64,000 nucleotides of DNA from Whalleya microplaca (lineage: Eukaryota; Ascomycota; Sordariomycetes; Xylariales; Xylariaceae), in assembly GCA_022497155.1 (NCBI GenBank), contig MU385737.1:310001-374000 (forward strand). Direction: 5' to 3'. Under the pieces are notes generated by a model. That model was not told where the DNA came from and searched no databases. It saw only the letters and a program-made list of their open reading frames with translations. The translations under genes and the position numbers were made by a program. Shown one piece after another: positions 56,506 to 64,000 of this stretch. Position 1 is the stretch's first letter, and each line of letters begins with the position of its first letter.

Positions 56506-59142
56506 CGTCAGCTTGGTCAGTGGCGCATCTCAAGGCCGAGGGTGTGTGATTCGCGTAATGAGCCGGGACAAGCTGTCACTGTGTGATGTCCAGTCCATTT
56601 CGATTGCATGAACTTTCATGCAGTATCATCGCGCGATAAGCAATATGATTCGAAGAGCTTCGAAGAGCGAGGTTAGAGGCAGTCGTCTAAGCGCAAAGGC
56701 CGGAGGGTCATTCGCTATTATTTACAAAATATGTCGGCCCTTTAGGTGGGGTGACCACAACAACCAACAGCAGGAAGAGACAGCAAAAAAAAGCAGACTT
56801 CCTTATCGATACACGGTGGAGCCAACTTGACCTCATGTGCACAGACCATGCACGTACTAATTGCCAGACAGCCCAGGCAGCTCCAGGGCATCGTCGACTA
56901 CATGTACCCACTCCATACATGTACCTCATGTGAGATACATGTATGTTCTTCCTCAACCACCTCACATTATATATCAAAACTTGATGACTTCAATCTACAT
57001 GTACTTACACACGACGCGATATAGTTGATGTTTCTTAATTAGCGAACTTGCTTATACGTACGCATAATATAACGAACCCCCAAGCTCCAATACATACAAT
57101 CTGCAGATACAATATTCAAACTCATGAAGAATGAGATAGAAAAGAGCGCAGCCATAAAACTGAGCCAATTCCCACTAGTTAATCCGCCCGATCTTCATAC
57201 TGCTCTCATTTTCCCCATTTACAGCTTGAGTTTCTAGTTACACCATCGACTCACTAACCGCAGGTCAGCTGTAAAGATATCAGGATCAAAACAAGTCAGC
57301 ATGAATACGCCTTATCTCCCTTGCTCTACACTTAAAAACAGCCCACGCCAACTTCCCTAACTTCAGGCGGTCTGTGACAGCGTATGTGGCTTAAGCCGCC
57401 GACGTGCGACCCAAACCTAATCGTTCCTCTTTAACACTGGTGGCTTACGTATCTCTCTTCATACCCAGTAAGTCAAGAGATGCAGTGATGATCACAAGCG
57501 TTGAGTACGTAGGCAAGTGTCAACGGCACGCTGAGTCACTGATTGAAGAGAATGACCCTCATAAAAGCCTCGGGTTCGTTTTCATCTACCATCACCAAAT
57601 ACTTCTCAAAATTCCGCTACTACGGCTTATAATCCAAGATAATTACATTGGTAGTATAGCTATAGTCCTCCCTTCCAAGTCTTGTACGAGAAACAGGCTC
57701 CCCGCAACATATAAATACAGATAGCACCCCAAGACATGTGCCAGACAAGAATGAAGAGGCATTGAGACCTATAAAACCTCATATTGAACTTGGAATATCT
57801 TCACGTTAGATCATGACTTACAATTATTATGTTGTTATCAGCTTCCATGCCACAGATGAATGTAGTCGCTTGGTGTCAAAGAGTACCATACATACGAATC
57901 TGAATTAGGGGCTCCTATATGCTCGATGGGAGGTGCCTAGAGTCGTAGCATGTATAGAATCACATAAAACATTATTTCCAAAATCTCGATAAGCTCGCAA
58001 CATTAGCACCATAATTATGTACTACCTAGGTATGCTTTCACGTATAGTTGTCCGCCATGCCGCATCAAAACTCAAGGTTGATTAGTACCATTAACTATCC
58101 CATTGACGAGTGTGCACCAGGAAAGCTACCATATGTGCAATAACGAAACCGAACGTAAAATAGAGCTCTTTAGGCAATGAGCTGAAGTCGATATGCTATG
58201 AGATATACTTTCCTGCAGCTCTTGTTCTTGGCAATACGCCAATTAGGTAGGCAGTGACCGTCACCCAGTTTCATGGTGTAATAGGCAGGATTGTACAACT
58301 CCTATTTACGGCAACCCTACATCCGTCTCAAGTGAAACTTTCTCACCAGAAGAGCTGGAACCTTCAAGCAATGAAACTGAGAGCATTAACTAACTAGGAA
58401 CCACCGGGTTGTACCACGAAGATGTCAATGCCGTTGGAAATATTTGAGTCGGCTAATAGGGATACTGCTACCAGATGGCCAGGAAATATCAAATCGTATT
58501 TGTTCCTCACGAACAAGCGCTTACATAGTAGCTATGGAGGTTCCACTACAAGTAAATTTCTTAATACATATTCTGCAAGCATTCTCATTCATTCTTGCAC
58601 CGCCAATTAATTCCTCACTGCCCGCCGAGATGTAACAATTGGCGTTCCAATCTAACTTTGATTTTCTAAAACAAGTGCTCTCCGTTCTCAACTGCTTCTT
58701 CAATCTGTACTCTTTAACATTATGGACCCGGGCTTCAGTTGGGAAATAAGGGTATGGGTAACGATATCGGGTACTTGATCCTGAGAGAGATGGCTTCTGG
58801 TTTCTGAACATCGAGGGAAAGATAATCTCGCGATTGTTGAGTATAATTCAAGAAGGCGTCGTAGATAGTAGTACATATTTGTGTTTTGAGCATTCCTACT
58901 GACTAAGCTGGATAGACCCCTATGTCTCTACCAGCTAAGCACCTCCATATTCCTAGGCAGTGAATCTTCATTCATGGAAAACAGGAATCTGCGAGGATTC
59001 AACACCTGCGTTCGCTCTATCACCACCACATTATATGATGATATATCATTCAGCCGCATATTTAACCCAACTGAAACGACATCAAGTGTCATTAGATATC
59101 CCTTCATGTATCCATCTATTAGAACAGTATTATGGTACAATA
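56506..59142. other. 2.6-kb intergenic region, no gene supported
   Basis: The left edge is the SLX1 promoter and the right edge the PRP9 3' flank. Composition is AT-moderate with short unrelated frames, for example 57404-57724. CATGTA-rich palindromic bits occur near 56,895-57,005. I recognise nothing coding. Confidence 0.5.
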
Positions 59143-60672
59143 TTACAACAGACCCTGCTTCTGCAAATCATAGTAGACCTTCTCGGGCATGACATTACCC
59201 TCGGCGTCCTCCATCTGTATAACGCTCCCGTCGTCGACCTTGTCCTTGCGCTTGTCCTTCTGGATCTTCTCCCACAGGCGCAGGGCCTCGTCGATGTGTA
59301 TGATGTCGCGGAAGAGGCTGGTGTTGGTGACGCCGAGGCACTTCAAGCCATAAATGTGGCGCGCCTCGTTGAAGTGCTTGTCGAAGGCGCGGCGGCCCAT
59401 GTAGACGAAGTTGCCGCAGATCTCGCAGGGGAACTCGACGCCCAGCCCGTGCAGCTTGTACAGCCAGAAGGGGATCGGCTTGCCGTCCCAGGCCAGCGGC
59501 AGCTTGAGCGGGTTGTAGATGCGGTCGTCGTCGTTCTCCTCGCCCTCGTCGGCGTCCGCCGCCGCCTGCGACGCCGCCGTCGCCGTGCTGAACAGGTTCT
59601 CCAGCTCCTGCTGCCGCTCCCGCTCCGTCATGCCCTGCTTGCGCTCCACGTTGACGCGGGTGTCGCTGCGCTCCGTGCTCATAGCGCTGGCGAGGCGCTT
59701 GACCCGGTGCTCGCGCTCGGCGATGGCGCGCTCTTTCAGCCGGTGCGTTGATTCCCCGCCTGGGCCCGCTCCGCTCGATGCTTCGTTTGTCTCATCCGTT
59801 CCTACTTTTTGTCTTTGCGCCCGATCCGCCGCGGCCCTGATGTGCTTCTTGCCGGAAAGGTGGCCCTTGTAGACGTTCTCGTTCTTGAATTCCTTCTCGC
59901 AGTCCTCGCACCACACCGCCCCCGCCGAGGTCGCTTGGTTGGCAGTACCGGTGGACTTCCCATTTGGCTCCTCACGTTTCCATTCTGGTATTGCATCTGT
60001 CTCCCACGCGACATCGAATTCCTTGTCGAAATCTGCCAACACCTTATCAGTATTGTCCAGTGGTTTTGTTTTCCGCATGAAGGTCTCTAGGTCCTGCGCA
60101 AGCTGGCCAACATATTTGAAGTACTGGTCCGTCATCTTCTCGGCTCTCTTTAGACCACCAGCCCCTGGCGTAAAGTTGTCAAACAGCTCTAAGTATTGGA
60201 GGTAGCTTAATCTCTTCGCATTGGGGAGGTTGAGGTAGAGTTCGTGGCATGAGTGAAGGTCGAAGAACCGGCCTAGCGCTTCCTCGCCCGTGAACATGGT
60301 GTCCACGATGCTGGGCTGCAAGTCGGCATCGGGGCCCTTCCTCGGTCGGTATGCGCGCTCAAGGTTTTCGACGGGCTCGTTTGGGTATTTCGTGTGGAAG
60401 CGTTTTATGTCGGCAAGCTGTTTGTAGAACTCGTCCATGGGCTCTCCAGTGCCGATCTGTTGGATCTCGCGTGATCTTGAGCCGTCCTCATCTTGATAGA
60501 TAGATAAGAGCTTCGTAGATTGTGACGATATGCGATCTAGGAACTGTGCTATCTGGTGGTCGCGCGTCAATCGCTCGCGGATGTGTTTCGGCTCATCGCT
60601 AATGCGGTCGGCGATGCCCTGTTCGAGGCGTTCAAGGTCCTCATGCAGGAACCTCTGCTCTTCTAGAATCAT
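59143..60672 (-). CDS. prp9: Splicing factor 3a subunit 3 (Prp9/SF3A3), intronless
   Basis: A single exon encodes 509 residues. I start at ATG 60672 (MILEEQRFLHEDLERLE), which fits the family N-terminus; the open frame four codons longer begins at GTG. The helical N-terminal half contains YLELFDNF and the SF3A3 pattern around LHSCHELYLNLPNAKRLSY. A U1-type C2H2 finger follows near 251-280 (WCEDCEKEFKNENVYKGH). An acidic low-complexity spacer comes next. The second C2H2 finger lies near 411-445 (PCEICGNFVYMGRRAFDKHF). SF3a joins U2 snRNP and helps it engage the branch site. No regulatory oddity or damage is seen. The gene is divergent from the FAL1 gene, 445 bases away. Confidence 0.95.
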   Translation of the reverse strand: MILEEQRFLHEDLERLEQGIADRISDEPKHIRERLTRDHQIAQFLDRISSQSTKLLSIYQDEDGSRSREIQQIGTGEPMDEFYKQLADIKRFHTKYPNEPVENLERAYRPRKGPDADLQPSIVDTMFTGEEALGRFFDLHSCHELYLNLPNAKRLSYLQYLELFDNFTPGAGGLKRAEKMTDQYFKYVGQLAQDLETFMRKTKPLDNTDKVLADFDKEFDVAWETDAIPEWKREEPNGKSTGTANQATSAGAVWCEDCEKEFKNENVYKGHLSGKKHIRAAADRAQRQKVGTDETNEASSGAGPGGESTHRLKERAIAEREHRVKRLASAMSTERSDTRVNVERKQGMTERERQQELENLFSTATAASQAAADADEGEENDDDRIYNPLKLPLAWDGKPIPFWLYKLHGLGVEFPCEICGNFVYMGRRAFDKHFNEARHIYGLKCLGVTNTSLFRDIIHIDEALRLWEKIQKDKRKDKVDDGSVIQMEDAEGNVMPEKVYYDLQKQGLL

Positions 60673-61117
60673 GATGAGCGACACAAAATGGACTCCGTTC
60701 TATCTGTATTTGCTTTTCAAAGACCTCTTCTGAATCGATGAAGGATTGGCAGGGTGGGAGTAGGAATGGTAAGGAAGGCGGCGAAGATGGTCGATGGTCG
60801 ATGGTCGATGGTTATATGATGAGGCTGAACAGAAATTTGGGGAAGGCGTCGACCTTAAACTTGCCGCATCTTGCCACATCCAATGAAAGGACGTGCTTTT
60901 ACGTCAGCCACAGATGCTACCTTTATCAGTGGCGGTGCTGCATGGAGTACACAGTACGCACGAGCCACAGAAATGATCAGCATGTCAGCCTCATCTCCAC
61001 TTAAACTTTTCAGAGCCTCACACTCCTCGCCGACTTCTCAACTTACACCAATTCATCGCCACCCCACGAATCCAATATCCATACCAACACAGATACAGAT
61101 AACTAGGCATCTCTATC
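60673..61117. promoter_or_regulatory. Bidirectional promoter between prp9 and FAL1
   Basis: Only 445 bases lie between the two start codons, with no other frame. A 7-base tandem repeat (GGTCGAT, about four copies at 60,787-60,812) sits near the prp9 side. Upstream of FAL1 the plus strand turns C- and A-rich, as in fungal 5' leaders. Confidence 0.6.
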
Positions 61118-62452
61118 ATGGCTGAAGGCGGGGGTATCGATCGTCGCGCCGACGAGAAGATGGAGTTCTCCACTTCTAAGGAAGTCACCGTTCATCCAAC
61201 CTTCGAGTCTATGTCATTGAAGGGTAAGCTCCCATGCCTCTCTTCTATTCGCCAATGCGAATGCATGCAATATATACTAACGGTCGCCATTTCCAGAGAA
61301 CCTTCTCCGTGGCATCTATGCCTATGGCTACGAATCCCCTTCCGCCGTCCAGTCTCGGGCTATCGTCCAGATCTGCAAGGGACGCGACACCATCGCGCAA
61401 GCGCAATCCGGCACCGGTAAAACCGCCACCTTCTCTATTTCTATGTTGCAGGTTATCGACACCGCGATCCGCGAGACGCAGGCCCTCGTGCTTTCTCCGA
61501 CCCGCGAATTGGCTACCCAGATTCAATCCGTCGTCATGGCCCTAGGCGACTACATGAATGTCCAGTGCCACGCCTGCATTGGCGGCACTAACGTTGGGGA
61601 GGATATTCGCAAACTAGACTACGGCCAGCACATTGTCTCCGGCACCCCTGGTCGTGTAGCCGACATGATCCGTCGTCGCCACCTGCGAACCCGCCAGATC
61701 AAGATGCTTGTCCTCGACGAGGCAGACGAGCTGCTGAACCAGGGTTTCCGAGAGCAAATCTACGACGTCTACCGGTATCTACCGCCCGCGACCCAGGTCG
61801 TCGTAGTCTCCGCCACTCTTCCCTACGATGTTCTCGACATGACCACCAAGTTCATGACGGACCCCGTCCGCATTCTCGTCAAGCGTGATGAGCTGACGCT
61901 CGAAGGCCTCAAGCAGTACTTCATCGCCGTGGAGAAGGAGGACTGGAAGTTCGACACGCTCTGCGACCTCTACGACACCCTCACCATCACCCAGGCCGTC
62001 ATCTTCTGCAACACCCGCCGCAAGGTCGACTGGCTGACGGACAAGATGCGCGAGGCGAACTTTACCGTCAGCAGCATGCACGGTGACATGCCGCAGAAGG
62101 AACGCGACAGCATCATGCAGGACTTCAGACAGGGCAACAGCCGGGTGCTGATCTCGACCGACGTCTGGGCCCGTGGCATCGACGTCCAGCAGGTCAGCTT
62201 GGTCATCAACTACGACCTACCGAGCAACCGAGAGAACTACATCCATCGCATCGGTCGCAGCGGACGTTTCGGCCGGAAAGGTGTCGCGATCAACTTCGTC
62301 ACTAGTGAAGACGTTCGTATTCTTCGCGACATCGAACGTGAGTTACCCTCCTCTATGTATCCCTCGGATGAAAATTCATGCTAATAATTCCAGTGTACTA
62401 CTCCACGCAGATCGATGAGATGCCCATGAACGTGGCAGACCTTATCTCTTAG
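61118..62452 (+). CDS. FAL1: DEAD-box RNA helicase eIF4A-III/Fal1, three exons
   Basis: Exons are 61118-61223, 61297-62337 and 62394-62452; the introns are 73 and 56 bases with GTAAGC and GTGAGT donors. The 401-residue product has all DEAD-box motifs. These include AQSGTGKT near 71-78, PTRELA, GTPGR, DEAD near 176, SAT near 207, the [12 protein letters not shown] strand and [11 protein letters not shown] near 352. It is eIF4A-III rather than the translation factor eIF4A: the segment from [12 protein letters not shown] through [19 protein letters not shown] and the end [16 protein letters not shown] are characteristic. Known roles are the exon junction complex core and 18S rRNA maturation. The tiny last exon (59 bases) is needed to complete this conserved end. 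Confidence 0.96.
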
Positions 62453-64000
62453 CCAAAGGTCTAGAGAGGGAGAGAGAGTGCGATAATGTTGCTTAGTACA
62501 GCTGATAGAGCATATGAGCAGATTCCGCTTCACGAATCTTTCAAGGGATAATACTGGGTCGTAGGAGGAAATGGGCATGTTTATTAGCAGTAAGTCTACC
62601 CGTTTGTATCTTCATGTAGTACATTCAGCTGATCCCCATGTGATAGCGTCAAATTCAGATTGATCGCACGATTACGCGCAGATGCCGATACGATGCCGTC
62701 ATTGAACTTATTGTTGCGAAGCTCGGGAGCAAACATCTGCAATCCACTTGTGCCTGTCCACTTTTGGTAGGAATTTTCGCATGATCCCATGACCGTGATC
62801 CTGTCTGCCCACCGCCAGCTCGGTGTTTGATGGGCTTGGGGCTGCTATTCAACCATACAATTGGGTACAGTCGACTTTTTGATTGTTGGCTTCTCAAGTT
62901 TGTACGCGTAAAACTATTGAAAACTAACCCATCCTCACTCCGCGTCCGAGGAGTATCAAAATGAAGCCTTCAGGTTCCGCAGGTACCGTTAGACAAACTT
63001 GTTGTCAGATCACTCGTTCCTGGACTAGGGTTGTTTGTTAATACTGTAGTATGGCTTTGATGAGTCTAAGTCATGCTATATGCCTTGAAACATGGCGGCG
63101 AAATTGTTGCTTGACATGTTCATATTCATCACTGACATCGGCAATCATTAGTAAAAGCAGAGAAGCCTAAGCTCACCTATGTAGGAACGTCATCTTAAGA
63201 TGAAAGTGTTAATAAATCCTTCATATTCCACCAAAAGGCTCCTTCGTTCCTATACATTGCACCATCCTATTGGTGTGAGTTCAATCTGCTAACAATATCA
63301 TATAAAACAACGAGTGAGTGAACTGTGGTAAGGAAGCTAAGAAGGGCCATACATGTTAGAGCTACAGAACCATGAACCTCAAGTACAGGGGCGGAAGTTG
63401 CTGTGTAGTTGTAAGTAGAGACGCTACGGCAGATATAGTGTGCAACTCTAGATATTCATTACACCTTGTTTTGTATCTAGTTGTCCTAACAAGTATTTGC
63501 TTGCTGTGGAGTGCCCAACAACCCCTAGGATATCGGCATTCACATACATTCTAGCCAAGTCCAGTAAACACGGCCCGTACATTAGTGTATCTTGCCAAAT
63601 CAAGGAATCGTTCACAGACATATCACCATTTACAACATTGGAGTAAGAGATCATAGAAAAGGGCTGGGTTTCGGTATTATCTCTCGCACGAGTGACGAGT
63701 CCCTGTATCGATCTCGTATATGAAATCCATCATATATGGAACGTATCAAACCCTCTATCCCAGAACATTGCCTAGCTAGGTAGTCTAGAAAACGTGGTCT
63801 CCATCTCATCTCTAATCCCCCGAATGATACGGAATATCTAGATGCCTTATGCTTTCCTGCTCTATATTATGTGAGAGTCGGAGCAATTTTCTGCACTACC
63901 TAGAATCCTTGCCGACGGCCGTCTTGTAACACCCTGACGACCCCGAGGGTGGGGTAGGGGAGGTGGGACTTCTTGCTGGTGTTTTGTGTGTGTGTGTGTG
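62453..64000. other. Downstream intergenic region, no gene supported
   Basis: FAL1 3' flank followed by 1.5 kb without a defensible gene. Short frames at 62,596-62,897 and 63,372-63,654 show no resemblance to known families. Confidence 0.5.
63985..64000. repeat. TG dinucleotide microsatellite at window edge
   Basis: TG repeats run to the last base, at least eight units. The array may continue outside the window. Confidence 0.85.

Noticed and set aside
58960..59751. 263-codon plus-strand frame opposite the prp9 gene
   Set aside because: Leucine/valine/arginine-rich translation is a shadow of the acidic, GC-rich prp9 coding region.

Overview
The window comes from a filamentous ascomycete fungus (Pezizomycotina, probably Sordariomycetes-like; this is inferred). 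The support is threefold. Genes carry several short GT-AG introns of about 50-140 bases. Deeply conserved eukaryotic genes are present: a KDM5 histone demethylase, SLX1, the SF3a subunit Prp9/SF3A3 and the eIF4A-III helicase Fal1. The first 13-14 kb is extremely AT-rich and depleted of CA/TG dinucleotides, the mark of repeat-induced point mutation (RIP). I found no rRNA, tRNA or CRISPR.

Layout. (1) 1-14,000: a gene-free RIP-degraded repeat block. A younger, non-autonomous LTR retroelement (6589-9017) sits inside it, with two 244-bp LTRs, an exact 5-bp target duplication and a single gag-like frame broken by nonsense codons. (2) 14,000-31,600: an accessory zone. It holds the wreck of a GliT-like thioredoxin-reductase-fold oxidase, a small-molecule methyltransferase, a secreted tandem GH43 enzyme, a polytopic membrane protein, a subtilisin-like protease gene damaged in its C-terminal part, and a small zinc-finger gene with an in-frame minisatellite. 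(3) 33,600-44,000: a lineage-specific zone with an unrecognised 787-residue protein, a frameshifted AAA ATPase relic and an intact DUF7708 protein whose ATP-binding loop looks degenerate; a duplicated 132-bp repeat follows. (4) 46,000-62,450: conserved housekeeping genes, KDM5 - SLX1 - PRP9 on the minus strand and FAL1 on the plus strand. PRP9 and FAL1 share a 445-bp divergent promoter, and both products act on spliceosomal RNPs.

Overall the window is a boundary between a RIP-silenced heterochromatic block, a gene-decay zone of secreted, secondary-metabolite and NLR-type genes, and a stable core region. Three pseudogenes lie in the accessory part and none in the core. Exon structures were worked out by hand from splice signals, reading phase and family conservation. 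No similarity search was run, so family names rest on recognised motifs.
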